A stretch of 64,000 nt of DNA from positions 620,001 through 684,000 of the forward strand of contig QRFJ01000298.1 in assembly GCA_006176705.1 (NCBI GenBank), in the 5' to 3' direction. The translations under genes and the position numbers were made by a program. The notes under the pieces are model-generated. The model saw only the letters and a program-made list of their open reading frames with translations. It was not told the origin of the DNA and ran no database searches. This DNA is from Cocos nucifera. Its lineage: Eukaryota; Streptophyta; Magnoliopsida; Arecales; Arecaceae. Positions within the stretch are counted from its first letter, which is position 1. The number at the start of each line of letters is the position of its first letter. This document shows positions 28,993 to 41,129 of the stretch, in pieces.

Positions 28993-30696
28993 ATCTCCAC
29001 CTTGGTGCTCCCAAGCCTTGGCAAATCCCTCGGCAATGCCCTCCTACATGATCACACTGTCCCTACGCACTTGACAGCACCTATGCAAACATCACCTCTA
29101 CTAATCCTCTTCAGTTGTTGTGCACCCTTGAGGCCTTTGGGATGATCGCCTCCACCATTGAAGACCTATGCTTGCTTCTTGGCACCACCTTGAAATTATA
29201 GAATCCCTTCTGCTTAGCAGCTGCATCACTTTTTCTAGACTTTCCTGGAGGACCCGCAATATTCCTGTACTGGCACTCGCTACAAATCCTGACATGGTCT
29301 CCTTAAAACTATGCCTATCCTCCTGCACATGCCGCTCTACTTGGAACTATGCATCACCAACGCTGGTGCTAGGATATCGATCCTCCAGCACCCCTCTGCT
29401 CTGAACTCATGTCAAATTCCTCTTCAATTATGAAGCCACCTTTTCGGAGCTCCACCTATATTCAAAGTCTATCTGATGCTGTAGAAGCTGACTCTATCAT
29501 TGAGTCCCTTGAGGCCAACCATCTAACGCTACACTACTAAGCCTGCCGCTATACCTCGAACATCGTCACTACCACTTCGAATCCTCCATGCTCTGCGGAC
29601 CTCTTCGAAGCCATCTCAGATACCTCCGCAACCCACAGGCACCTCCGAAATCCAAGAGCTCATCCAACTTTTTTTGAATCCAGTGACTGAACCCTAAAAA
29701 ATTCTATCCTAGTCTTTCTCTTCTACCCCTACACCAGCCATCGCTTTAGTTGCGTCCGGAGAACCATCCTCCACCTGAATCGCGACTCTCCCTAGTGCTC
29801 CTACAGAAGAAATCTGATCCATGATACTCCTAGCTGCTAAAGACCTCTTGGCGCTCCTTGAGACCCCATGGCTCTCCTTGAGACCTGCACCCGATCTTTC
29901 TGAGATACCACTGATACTCTCTACTGAGATACACTCCTTGACTGCTGCACCATCGAGCCTCTCTCGGCCCCTATGCCTCCAGGGTAATGCTTGTACAGCA
30001 CTCTAGTGCTCCCTGACTTATCTCTGCACTGCTCTACAGCTGCTCAGCCCTGACCTGCTGGACCTTCATGGATCATCCACCTTTATCACTCCCAAGGCTT
30101 CATAAATCCATGCACTGATCGAACTGTTGAATATATCTCTGACTACTTTCCTACCTTCTAGATATCGAAGGACATATAGTCACTTCTTTAGCCTTCTTTC
30201 GATCATTACTCCTTGGGAAACCTCTCTTCAACAGCCCTATAATGCCCATTTTCCTTGAGAATCCTGATGCTCTCTACTGAGATACCTTCCTCTACTGCTG
30301 CATCGTCGAGCCTTTCTTAGTTCTGCATCTTCAGGGAAATGCTACTGCAACACTCCAACTCTCCCTGCCTATCATATAACCATCATACATTCCAACCTTT
30401 CCACCAAGATCGATCAGCAAATCATGCACCAAATTCTTCCACCCAGAGAAAATCCCTTTCCATTAATCCTCTCAACCTCCACCTTGAACTCTCTGCTCTC
30501 GATTGGCCAAACCACAGTAATAACAAAGATAGATTTGAGACATACTATGGAATCCTTGTACAAATTTTTGATTTCACCTTATATGATTTCTCCTTCCCTT
30601 CCATGCACCATCATGCTCTGATACCATATTACCATCCATAACATCTCGAGCATCACCTACCTTTCATACCAAATGTAAGCACACCAACTGACATCA
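28993..30696 (-). other. Interior of element G, no recognised protein
   Basis: Open stretches are short (at most about 100 codons) and match no domain I know. A segment at about 29893-30020 (CTCTCTACTGAGATAC ... CTCCCTGACTTATC) recurs in diverged form at about 30250-30373, so the interior has an old internal duplication of about 120 bases spaced 355 bases apart. The DNA is C-rich on the plus strand. Confidence 0.5.
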
Positions 30697-30713
30697 CCTC
30701 TCTCTGATACCAA
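30697..30713 (-). other. Primer binding site of element G
   Basis: The minus strand reads TTGGTATCAGAGAGAGG, containing TGGTATCAGAG, complementary to initiator tRNA-Met. A second close match, TGGTATCAGAGCATGATGG, lies at 30611-30629. Confidence 0.65.
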
Positions 30714-30714
30714 T

Positions 30715-31593
30715 TGATGTTTCATGATATCGCTCGAACGCCAATCATCCTTGGCATCATAAGTCTCGATACCATATTGCGGAAGCCTCTGATCTTTAGC
30801 ACGGACCTGAAGGAACCTATGACATTCTCTATGGACAGCAAACCATTGATCCTCCACCTGGATCTATGATGGGGTGCCTCCCTCCTTGGGCTTGAGGGAG
30901 ATGCCCCCTTCTCTATGGCTTCTTCAAGAACTCTAGGGTGGCAACTCTAGAGAAAAGAGAAGAAGAGACTTGAGAAAGAAAAGATCTGTATTCCATAGCA
31001 TTCACAGCATTATAAAATCCTAATACAACCTATGTATTTATACATAGCCATTAGGCCCAACCAAAAAACTCCCCGGCTAATCCAATACATGAAAGCACTC
31101 ATCGAGCCCAAGTCTCACATGCTCTTATTCCCTGGATTTAATTCCAACCCATACATGAATTAGCCCCCTGAAGACCTCTCAAACCAGGCCTTAAAACCCC
31201 TAGAATCAATCCAGACCCTAGCCCAAAATAGACCCTCATGTAACTCTGCCTGCGTACTGAGCCGACTCAGTCTCAGCACTGAGCTGACTAAGTTTCACTG
31301 GGTCGGCTCAGTCTGAAACTGAGCCAGCCTAGTTCTGCGTCATGCCAGCAGTCTCGAATGTGCAGCTCTCTATTTTGCCTATGCACTGAGACTTAGTCGA
31401 TCCAGTTTTGGACTGAGCCAGCTAACCTACAGAAAATCTTCTTTATGCAGACTTGATTTTCCGACTTTGATTTTTTGCTTCACCTTGAATCTCAGATCTC
31501 TAAAGCACCAACCAAGCCCCTGAAATCCCTGAAGCCAACACCGTGACTCCTCCCATGGCCTTCCAAGGCTTGAGAGCACCATAAATCCTTAGA
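30715..31593 (-). repeat. Element G 5' LTR (about 880 bp)
   Basis: Shares long stretches with solo LTR J: for example ACCCATACATGAATTAGCCC and AGACCCTAGCCCAAAATAGA. Imperfect CTCAGT/ACTGAG palindromes lie at 31255-31430. The right end (GAGCACCATAAATCCTTAGA) corresponds to the left remnant's GAGCACCACAAATCCTCACA. Confidence 0.7.
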
Positions 31594-33740
31594 GTATCAG
31601 AGCATCTAGATTCTTTTATAATATATTCATATATACTTTAGAATAAATCTAAAAATTAAAATTAATTAAAGATCGTACATACTATTATAAGATTGTCCTG
31701 TTGTAATTTTAACCCCTTATAATGAAAAGATTGTCCTAGTATGTGCTGATCTAAATCTGAATCATGAATAATTTAGATTACATCAAAGAATATTTATGAT
31801 TCAATTTTTTGATTTAAATCTAAAATTAAATAGATATTAGATCTATTTTAGATTATTTAGATTAGATCTAAATAATATTAAGATTGTACATGCTATCATA
31901 AGGTTGTCCTACTGTAAGATTTATCCCTTACGGTGAATAGGTTGTCCTAGTATGTACTGATCTAAAAAACTTAAATCATAAATATATTAGATGAGATCTA
32001 AAATAATTTATGATTTATTTTCAAATTTTAAATCTATTATTAAATAATTTGTGATCTGGTTTTAATCATTTAGATGAGATCCATGTGATATATTTCATGT
32101 TTTGATCTAGATCTTCATGTTGCATATGTTGATATGTAGCTTCATTTTTGAATCTAGTTTGCAGATATATGACATATATGTTTTATAAAATTTAAATTAC
32201 AAACTTACTTTTTGCAAAATTCTAGATTCAAAATTTTGGGATATGATCAAAATATTGAAACAAATCATATCTAAAACCATCATTTCAATTGAATTCAAAG
32301 TAAAGTATTTACAATTTAAAAAATATTTTAAATAATAAAATCAAAAATTAGTTTTGAGGTTCTATAAATCCAAACCCATAAGCCTTGAACTTAATTGAGA
32401 ATTAAGTGATTGTTTAGGATCTAGGTTTATGATTTGAAGATCCTAAGATAATTTCATAAAACATGGATTAAAGGGTCATGGGTTAGCTTGATCAGGTCTT
32501 TAACTGGGTTAGACCTAGGGTTAGATTAAATATGGACTTAGTTAAGAAATTGATTAAACCTAATTAATAGTTAATTAAGATTAGGTCATTTCTTTAGATC
32601 AATTCAATAGTTGTAGTTGATCAAAGTCCATACATCTGATAAATGGATATTGATCGTGGCTCAGTGGTCAAGCCCAAGTTTTTAGGTAGACCAAATCAAA
32701 ACTGATAAATCAATTAGTGTCTAAGGTAAGTTTGGCATCCCTGATTGATGATTTTTAATTGACAGTCCGCTTATCAGACCATTTTTTATGGTATCCAAGG
32801 CAAGACTTGGTAGACCCTTCCAGCGATCTCACTTACCTGGCCAATGTGGTTAATCAGATTTTGATTAGGTTGCTCATTGATTGGTGCTAACCCATGTTAC
32901 ATAGAAAATCAGTGAGACTGATATAGGTGCCTATGGACCAAAATTGATCCTAATCCTCATCAATGACTTGAGAAGTCAGTGGGAGGACTTAACTTGGTGA
33001 AGTCAGTGGGAGTAAATTGGTCCATATCCTTTCTATCCTTAAGTCACTAATAATTTAAATACTCTAATATTATTAAGTCCTTAAAATAACAAAGTTATGG
33101 AGATAACTGAGTCATAGCCTCCCATTAAGATGTTTGATAATGGGTCCATTAACTCAATAATCATTGGAGGCACATAGGCCTGGTGCTTGTTGACTAATGG
33201 AATTATCATTCATCATATGACGACTTGGATGTGTCTCTCTAATGGTTGTTAGGTTGACCAATCATAGTTGGGCTTAATCATTCATTGGTTAGATGCACCA
33301 AGTATAGTCATGTTAATGGTTGGACCTATTCTTAGATGTACATGGATTGACCAACCATAGTTGGGCTTATGTGTAGTCTATATGGATTCTAGTACCTACT
33401 AAAAAATTAAAGTAATTTTTTAAATTAGAGGTAGATGCTACCAATTCAAATAAAATAATAAAAGAATCTTTAGACTAAAGTCCAAGTCTTTATGATTAAT
33501 ATAATTCATATACTTAGGTCATTATTCTCTTTTCTCAAAATAAGGCAAAATCCTAATTGCTCCTATCACTATTAGATAGTGATGACTTATGGGACCCAAC
33601 TTTGATAATTAGTATCAAAAGTTGAATTTGATTCAGTAGTATGAATGAGTTCGTATTGGGGCCTCTTAGCCTAGTAAAAATAATTAGTCCAAAATTGATC
33701 CAAATCAGGCATAATGCTTCTACTGTTAGAAGCAGGGTCA
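31594..33740 (+). other. Copia D priming site and leader, gag absent
   Basis: After the priming site come about 2.1 kb with no coding frame. Part of it is a 211-bp tandem duplication (31671-31990: TGTCCTAGTATG words at 31731 and 31942). From about 32810 to 33540 it matches the minus strand of 58260-59100 in copia C (for example CTCACTTACCTGGCCA). No Gag motif or zinc knuckle occurs before the protease remnant. Confidence 0.65.
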
Positions 33741-35526
33741 TAGGAAGAAGAATTGTCTTGCTTTCATTGACTATAAGAGGTTGAACATAAGAAATGAGCA
33801 AGAGTTGCTTGTCAAGGATGTTATTTGATAACACCTTGAAATTTCTCTGTATGAAATTCTGCTATCTGGGTATGAGATATCGATAGTTCTATGCAATTTG
33901 TTGCAAGAACTATAGATAAATGGAATATTTGAAAATGGTGAGAAATACCTAAATATTTTGGATGAAAGTTCTATTCCAATCCTAGCTTTAGAAATTGTCA
34001 AGCTTATTTTCAAAGATGTCATTTTGAGTGATTGTCACTATTGTCTTTCGTTTATGATAAATATGATCTCTGATGGTCTTCTGGTCAGAGATGGTTATCA
34101 TTTTTCAATAAAAAAGATTATTATGATATTATTATGAATAATATTATAGTAATACATAAATAATAAAAAATAATATTTATTATTTATACAGCCTGATAAG
34201 TTTGTACACATCCAAGTTAGATTATGTCATGGATATCCATCTTTGGCATTATAGGCTTAGTCATCTTGACAAGAACAGGATAAATGGATTAGCTTGAGAG
34301 GAAAATCTCGACATCAATGATTGTGAATCATTGATGGCCTATGAATCTTGTCTTCTTGGAAAGATGATAAAGTCACATTTTACTGAAAAAGATGAAGGAG
34401 TTGATAAAGTTCTTAGTCTTATACATAGTGATGTATGTGGACCTATGAACTTAAGTGCCAAAGAAATATATTAATATTTCATTACAGATGACCTATCTAA
34501 GCATGGGTACATCTGGGATGAATTATTTAAAATATTCAAATAATTCAATAATAAAATAGAAAAATAAATTGGATAAGGTATTAAAACTCTTCGATCAGAT
34601 CAAGAAGGCGAATACTTATCTAGTGAGTTTGTAACATATCTAGGAGAGAATTGGATTCTCTCTCAATGAATTTCTTTTCGAAACATAATGTATTTGAAAG
34701 AAAAAATTGAACTTTGTTAGACATAGTTCAATCCACGATAGAGTTCACTAGTCTGCCTGTTTCAGGATTGTGCTCTTATGACTACTTGTTTTACTCTAAA
34801 AATTTATACCGAGTAAATCTGTTGCACTGACTCCATATGGAATATGGATCGAGCATAGACTTAGACTCTCTCACTTTTAGGTTTGGAGTTGATCGGCCTT
34901 TATCATATATTTGCATACAGATAAACTTGGAGCCTGGTCCAATATGTATTTAAGGATAATTAATTCTACCATACTAAAGAGCATAAGATGTTCATCAGCA
35001 GTAAGAGCATTCCTTTTGGAAAAGAGTTTCTTAGAGAAGGCACTGATGTCTATAAAGTTGAACTTAGAAAAGTTTGACTGATAGAAAAGAACCGACATAA
35101 TCTAGTAAACCTACAGAATCAGATTTGATCAGATCAAATTTGGAGCCCATTAAAGTGTCACCTTTAAGGAGATCCGATAGAGTACCATGTTAGTCGAACA
35201 GATACTTCAATATCTAGGTCCGAGATGGTGATCCTATTGAGCTCGATGAGAACAACAAGAATCCGATCACCTTTAGGAATACAATGCAGTGGTTTGACTA
35301 TGAGAAGTGGCTTAGAGCCATATGATCCAAATTGAAGTCTATGAAAATCAATAGTGTATAGACACTAGTTGATTCACCTAAAGGGATAAAATCCATTAGG
35401 TGAGAATGGATTTTCAAAAGGATTAGAGTAGTACAAACGGGAAGGTAAAGACCTATAGAGCTCGTTTGGCTATTACCTCAGAATTCGAACATACATTCTG
35501 AATGTATATCTTTGTTATGAACAAAG
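33741..35526 (+). pseudogene. Copia D protease and integrase remnants, start of RT
   Basis: Very degraded. The protease site reads DIDSS (33876-33890). LWHYRLSHLDKNRINGLA-type sequence is near 34240-34295, HSDVCGPMNLSAKE near 34425-34465, SDQEGEYLSSEF near 34595-34630, and PYGIWIEHRLRLSHF near 34832-34875. From 35290 the RT start is visible (DSPKGIKSIR, WIFKRI). Stops and frame changes come every few dozen codons. Recognition rests on alignment by eye with copias B and C. Confidence 0.75.
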
Positions 35527-36168
35527 TGTCGAGAATACGCACTCTTCCCACACAGATCGACGTGGCCACTGGTGATTAGCTAAGAAATAAGAAAGAATCT
35601 CTCAGAGATTAATACGGAAGCATGATCAAACAATTCAAGGAATAGAGAAGAAGAGATTTCTAAAAAAAAGGAGCTTTTATTAAGTATATCTCAGCCTCAT
35701 TACAATCTTGAACTATTTTCAGTATATATACATTACAAAGGATTAAGCTCAAGCTCATAGAAATACTCTCCAAACCCAAACAACCCACGTACATAAAATA
35801 ATAACCCACGAAAACTGAGCCAGTCCAATTTCAGACTGAACCGGCTAACCTACGATTGGTTGGCTTAGTCTGAACCGACTAACCTGCAACTGGGTTGGCT
35901 CAGTCCCAGACTAAGCCGATCTAGTTGTGTACCATGCCAATAGTCCAAAAATGCTGCTTTCTATCTGAATTTTTCTTTGAGACCTAGCCAACCCAGTCCT
36001 GGATTGAGCCAACCTAGTTTCCAACTTAGCCAGCTCAGTCTCAGGATAAGCCGGCCCAATTTTTGAACTTTGCTAGGAGAGTTGATTTCTCTTCTAGCTC
36101 GCTCTTGTCTTCCAATGACCTATCTTCTCATGTTTTCAAGACTTGAGAGTGCAACTTCTGAGCTTACA
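35527..36168 (-). repeat. Copia F 3' LTR (642 bp)
   Basis: Plus-strand ends are TGTCGAGAATACGC and CTGAGCTTACA. A TATATATA-type box is at about 35721-35730, and GACTGAGCCGGC-type palindromes are at 35812-36060. The minus-strand polypurine tract TAAGGTGGAGAA (36169-36180) adjoins it. Confidence 0.9.
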
Positions 36169-37960
36169 TTCTCCACCTTAGTGCTTCCAAGTCCTTGTGA
36201 ACTCATCTCTTCTCAACAGACCCATCCGTGCCACACATCTCTAAAAGCTGTCTCTGGAAAGTACCTTCATAAGTGCATCAGACTGATTCTCTTTGGTATG
36301 GACCTTCATCAGTTCCACTTCACCTTCCTCCAACAGCTCTCTGATCCTATGGAACCTCATGTCATATGCTTTATGCACACATGATAGACTGGGTTCTGTG
36401 CCAATAATAGAGCACTCTGACTATCACTGAACAGTGTAACCTTACTCTGCTCCACCCCCAACTCATCAATCAACCTTCTAAGCCAAAGGGCTTCCTTTGC
36501 AACCTCCATTATCCTAATGTACTCGACCTTTGTTATAGACAAGGCCGTGATTGGCTGAAGGATTGATCTCCAAGACACCGATCCACCATATATGTAGAAG
36601 AGGTATCCAGTAGTAGACCTCCTTGTATCAAGATCACCAGCATAATTTGCATCAACAAACCCTTGCAGAGGACCTGAACATTCACACATCTTCACAGATT
36701 GTTCTCCAAATCCTTCTGGCTGCCCACCAAGCACCAAAGTATAATTCCTTATTCCATGCAGATATCTCAATATCCATTTTAATGCTTTTCAGTGTTGGTT
36801 CCCAGGGTTAGCAATGTATCTACTAACCGTGCTTACTGCATGTGCTATATCTAGTCTACAGCATACCACAGTGTACATCACACTGCCTACAGCATTTGCA
36901 TAAGAAACTCATTCCATGTACTCTCTCTCCTCTTCTGACTGGGGGCTTTGTAATTTGGAGAGAGACATATGGCTTGGTAATGGCGTCTCTACCAGTTTGG
37001 CCTTCTCCATCTCAAACCTCTTCAGAATCTTCTGGACATACTTTCCTTATGACAAATGGAGCACTCCTTTGCACCTATCTCTGCAAATCTTCATTCCAAG
37101 GATTTTCTCAGCTGGACCCAAATCCTTCATCTCAAACTTAGATGATAATGCTCTTTTCAACCTTTTTACAGCATCCATACTTCTACTAGCTATGAGCATA
37201 TCATCTACATATAATAACAGGTATAGGGCATCCTTCTCATCTACATTCTTGATGTAGACACAATAATTATGTTCATATCTGTTGAAACCCAGGCTCAAGA
37301 TAAAGCTATCAAACCTTCGATACCATTGACGAGGGGATTATTTTAAGTCATACAAAGACTTTCTGAGTAAACACACCTTTTATTCCTATCACATCTGCAT
37401 GAAACCATCTGACTGCTTCATGTAGATTCTTTCCTCCAAAGTCTCATGAAGGAAGGCCATCTTCACATCCATCTGTTCCAATTCTATGTTATGCTGTGTC
37501 ACCAGTGACAGCAAAACTCGAATAGATGTATGACGCACCATTGGAGAGAAAATTTCTGTGTAGTCAATCCCTTCCCTTTGTGAGTATTCCTTTGCTACCA
37601 GCCTTGCTTTGAATCTAACTCCACCTTATTCTGAAGGTGCTTCTTTCTTTGTGAACATCTACTTTGAGCCAATAGGTCAAGCACCCTCTAGAAGATCCAC
37701 CAGCTGTCATGTCTAATTCTTCTTAAGTGATTCCATCTCCTCCATCATGGCCTGTATCCATGAATATCCATGAATCATGATCCTCACTCTCCATGGCCTC
37801 TGCATAATTCTCTAGATCTCCATTAGTAGTGATGAGTGCATAGCAGATAATCTCCTCAATGCCATATCTGATCGACCTCCTAAGAGTATGTTGGAGCTTG
37901 TGCAAAGGCACTCCTACTGGCATATCTCTACCTGATGTCTGTGGCTGCTCCTGCATATCT
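36169..37960 (-). pseudogene. Copia F reverse transcriptase and RNase H (broken)
   Basis: RNase H at 36770-36357 reads FVDANYAGDLDTRRSTTGYL, GGSVSWRSILQPITALS and LFSDSQSALLLAQNPVYH; it continues past a stop into MRFHRIRELLEEGEVELMKV near 36310. RT at 37298-37047 has YVDDMLIAS (YVDD about 37200-37211) and KDLGPAEKILGMKI. The upstream part, with SSQWYLKR-like and MDVKMAFLHETLEE sequence, is in 37300-37700 with frame changes. An acidic linker is at 37956-37723 (LQHTLRRSIRYGIEEIICYA). About six frame changes and several stops disable it, but catalytic Asp residues remain. Confidence 0.85.
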
Positions 37961-37983
37961 GTCTGAACTGCCGGCCCTCCATA

Positions 37984-39266
37984 CTAATTTTCAATTTGAG
38001 ACAATATTTTTCTGCCCAACTCCACCTCAATAGAAATACTCCTATAAGTGGATGTAACTTGCATGCCAACATTCTCTGACTGGCCATCATTGTTCACCAT
38101 TGTTTCTCTAGTTTCATCTATCCTAGACCTCCTCAAGATGCTCTTCTCATCAAAGATAACATCCTTGCTAATCACTGACTTCTGTGCCTGAGAGTCCCAC
38201 AGTAGGTACCACTTGACTCCTTGTGAATACTCTATGAATGTCATCTTTTGAGATTTTGGATCCAATTTACTCCTCTCAATTGCCTCCGCATGTGTATAGG
38301 CTGTGCAACCAAAGACTTTCAGATGGCCAAGCTCCACCTTCTTTCCACTCCAGACCTCTTCTGGAATGCATCCATTCAGCTTATAATGAGGGGATCTGTT
38401 CACAAGAAAATAAAAAAAAATTACAGCATCATCCCAAAAGAACTTTGGGAGTGATGTCTGCAGCCTCAAACTCCATGCCTTCTCAGTCAGTGTCCGGTTC
38501 ATCATCTCCACAATACCATTCTGCTGGGGAGTCATCCTCACCGTGTAATGGCATTTGATACCATTTTTCTCACAGTATCTCCTGAACACCAGGCTTGTAT
38601 ACTTTCCTCCATTGTCCGACCCCAGATACTTTATCTATCTTTCTGACTCCTTCTCTACTTTAGCTCTCTAGGCTCTAAACCGGGCAAACACCTTTGATTT
38701 TTTCTGATCAGATAAATCCACACCTTCCTTGAGAAATCATCAATGAAAGTGATAAAGTATTTTGCCCCACCTCTAGCTGATACAGGAGTTGGTCCCCACA
38801 CATCTAAGTGCACTAAATCCAGCACTCCCTCGCTGCACTTAGTACTTCTGGGAAACTTCACCCTATGCTGTTTGTCAAAGATACATGGCTCACAAAGATC
38901 TATGCCCTCCTTCTTCAAGGCTGGGATCATACCTCTTCTACTTAGTTCTGTGAGCCCACGGTCACTCATATGATCCATCCGATAGTGCCATAGCTGATAT
39001 AAAATCTGCTCCTCCTGTGCCGCTGCTAGCATCTCCACACTATCATTTACCACTGAGTCTTCCATTCTATAAAGATTGTTGCTCAATCTTCTACCTCTCA
39101 TTAGCACCAAAGCTCTCTTGAAAATTTTCAAACATCCACTCCCAGCCTGGCTACTAAAAGCATAATTCTGCTCCTCTAAGTAGCCCAAAGAAATCAAATT
39201 CTTTTTCAATTTTGGTACATGCCTGATATTTGATAATGTATGAATGATCCTGTTGTACATCCTCAC
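37984..39266 (-). pseudogene. Copia F integrase (broken by one frameshift)
   Basis: 39266-38655 has RHVPKLKKNLISLGYLEEQ, the pre-integrase finger (LWHYRMDHMSDRGL, CEPCIFDKQHRVKF), then LDLVHLDVWGPTPVSARG with the first Asp and FIDDFSRKVWIYLI. The frame is lost near 38690. SDNGGKYTS with the second Asp lies near 38610, and 38589-37984 continues MFRRYCEKNGIKCHYTVRMT with Glu in NGIVEMMNRTL, FWDDAVIFFYFLVNRSP and HLKVFGCTAYTH. All three catalytic acidic residues are present. The sister element E has Asn at the second Asp. Confidence 0.88.
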
Positions 39267-40250
39267 CCTGATAGAGCCAATTCCAGCTATTTTGCATGGG
39301 TGATCATCTCCAAGACTGACACTTCCACCATCGGCCTTCTAGTAGATAGCAAACCTCTCTAGATGAGAAGTATAGTGGTGCGAGCATGCTGAATCTAATA
39401 TCCACAAAGTATCGCACTCTGGGGATCCATCTGATACAACTAGCAGGTCTTCTCCACTGCTCACAGAAGCTATATCATCTCCCTTGCTAGCCTTTCCTTT
39501 TTCTGATCTCAAAAGGAGACAATCTCTCCTCAGGTGTCTAAGCTAATGACATTTATAATATTTTAATGTCATCTTTCTCTGATCGTAAGACTTTGACCTA
39601 CCCTTGGATTTTCCTCTTGTCTTCTTCTTTGATCTTTCCTGTCTTTCGTTCACAGTCAAGATCTCAGACTTAGGATCTTCCTTGCAAATCTTCTCTCTTT
39701 GCTCATTTGATTTGAGCACACCAACAATCTCTTCATAGTTTAGGATCTCCTTTCCATAAACTAGAGTTGTTATGAGACCATCATACGAACCTGGGAGAGA
39801 ACATAATAGCAACAATGCCGATCCTCCTCGTCGATCTTTACATCCAAACTCGTCACCTTAGAACACACCTGATTGAACCTTTGGATGTATGCAACAAAAT
39901 CTCCGCCTTCGAACATCCTCAAGCTATACAGCTATTTCTTCAACCACAGTTTGTTCATCATATTCTTCTCCATGTATGTGTTCGTCAGTCTCTCCCAGAG
40001 CCCCTTTGCCATAGTTTCTGTGCAAACCTCAGACAAAATCTGATCGGCTAAGCACATCTGGATTGTGCTAAAAGTAATTTCTTCCAACTCTTTTCAATCC
40101 TCAGCATTGATCTTTTTTGATATTTTTTTTGTCAAGACCTTGTAGATCCTCTACTGAACCAATAAGTTCTTTACTCTTTGTTGCCATAGGGTAAAGTTCT
40201 CCTTGCCATTGAACTTCTCAAAATCCATCTTGAATCCATTTGATCTCATG
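39267..40250 (-). pseudogene. Copia F Gag and protease (broken)
   Basis: Gag starts at the ATG at 40250 (MRSNGFKMDFEKFNGKENFT) and continues with FEGGDFVAYIQRFNQVCSKV and 39815-39543 (LPGSYDGLITTLVYGKEILN, SNEQREKICKEDPKSEI). The zinc knuckle (about 39535-39580) has lost its first Cys (YYKCH). A protease segment with WILDSACSHHYTS-type sequence lies at 39370-39420. Stops and at least two frame changes separate the parts. Alignment with copia E supports every block. Confidence 0.82.
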
Positions 40251-40519
40251 ACTTCAAATAAGTCAAGAACAAATCTCTAACACCGTTCATGATCACACAC
40301 ACCAGCAAAACTATCCTTCAAAGAAGATCTAACAAGCCCTAGATCCTCTTTCCAAACTTCTATATCATCGTTCCTCCATGTAAATAATCTCCACCTCAAT
40401 CTAGAGACAACCACGAAGCAAACTAGAAGTTTTAGGATAAAATCTAGTGCAACAGATCCTAGATGTAGTAAACCCTATGTGTCTTTCCTCCTTCCATGCA
40501 ACACCGCTCTGATATCAAT
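40251..40519 (-). other. Copia F leader and primer binding site
   Basis: The minus strand after the LTR reads TGATATCAGAGCGGTGTTGC (40498-40517), a one-base variant of the initiator tRNA-Met priming site. The leader to the gag ATG is about 250 bases with no other feature. Confidence 0.8.
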
Positions 40520-41124
40520 TATTGAAAATACGTGCTCTTTCCATATGGATCAGTATTGCCGCTAGTGATTAGCGAACCTCTTAGAGATTAATGCAGAAAC
40601 ATGATCAAATAATTAAAGGAATAGAGAAGAAGAGAAAAAAGAGATTTTCGAGAGAAAATAACTTTTATTAAGTATATCTCAGCCTCATTACAATCTTGAC
40701 CTATTTTCAGTATATATATACTTTACAAAGGGTCAAGCCCAAGCTCATAAAAAAACTTTTCAAATCCAAACAACCCATGTACACAAAATAATAACCCATA
40801 AAAATTGAGTCGGCCCAATTTCAGACTGAGCCGGCTAACCTACGACCTGATCGACTTAGTTCCAAACTGAGCCAACCCAATTATGTATCATGCTAATAGT
40901 CCAAAAATATTACTTTCTGTCTGAATTTTTTTTTGAGACCTAGCCAATCCAATCTTGAACTGAGCTGGCCTAGTTTCTAACTTAGCCAGCTCCATCTTAG
41001 GGTGAGCCGATCCAATTTTTAAACTTTGCTAGGAGAGCTGATTTCTCTTTCGACTCGCTTCCATTTTCTCATGACCTATCTTCTCATATTTTCAAGATCA
41101 GGGAGTGCCACTTCTGAGCTCACA
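40520..41124 (-). repeat. Copia F 5' LTR (605 bp)
   Basis: Aligns with 35527-36168 end to end (TTGAAAATACGTGCTC against CGAGAATACGCACTC; ends CTGAGCTCACA). TATATATATA lies at about 40708-40717. The copies differ by substitutions and a few indels, including one palindromic unit fewer here. Confidence 0.9.
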
Positions 41125-41129
41125 AAAAG

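Larger units (their letters stand above)
28937..31593 (-). mobile_element. Element G: LTR element without pol (LARD-like, minus strand)
   Basis: The right end holds a complete LTR (30715-31593) with a priming site beside it (30697-30713). The left end keeps only the last 56 bases of the other LTR (28937-28992), followed by the polypurine tract CCAAGGTGGAGAT on the minus strand. The 1.7-kb interior has no reverse transcriptase, integrase or protease. Its LTR end (CTTGGGAGCACCACAAATCC) is close to those of F and J, which are Tork-like. A pol-less element of this kind would depend on enzymes from a relative; that is inference. Confidence 0.65.
35527..41124 (-). mobile_element. Copia F: full-length Tork-like Ty1/copia element inserted in copia D
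   Basis: LTRs at 35527-36168 and 40520-41124 flank a minus-strand gag-pol with priming site and polypurine tract. CAAAG (35522-35526) and AAAAG (41125-41129) are a target duplication with one change. Gag and protease features (zinc knuckle remnant; DSACSHHY-type protease site in its sister E) place it near Tnt1, the Tork lineage. The flanking DNA on both sides is copia D pol. Confidence 0.9.

Noticed and set aside
30611..30713. tRNA-like sequence around TGGTATCAGAG motifs
   Set aside because: These are priming-site matches to a tRNA 3' end; no cloverleaf or A/B boxes surround them. The same holds at 18405, 31594, 40498, 48195 and 60117.
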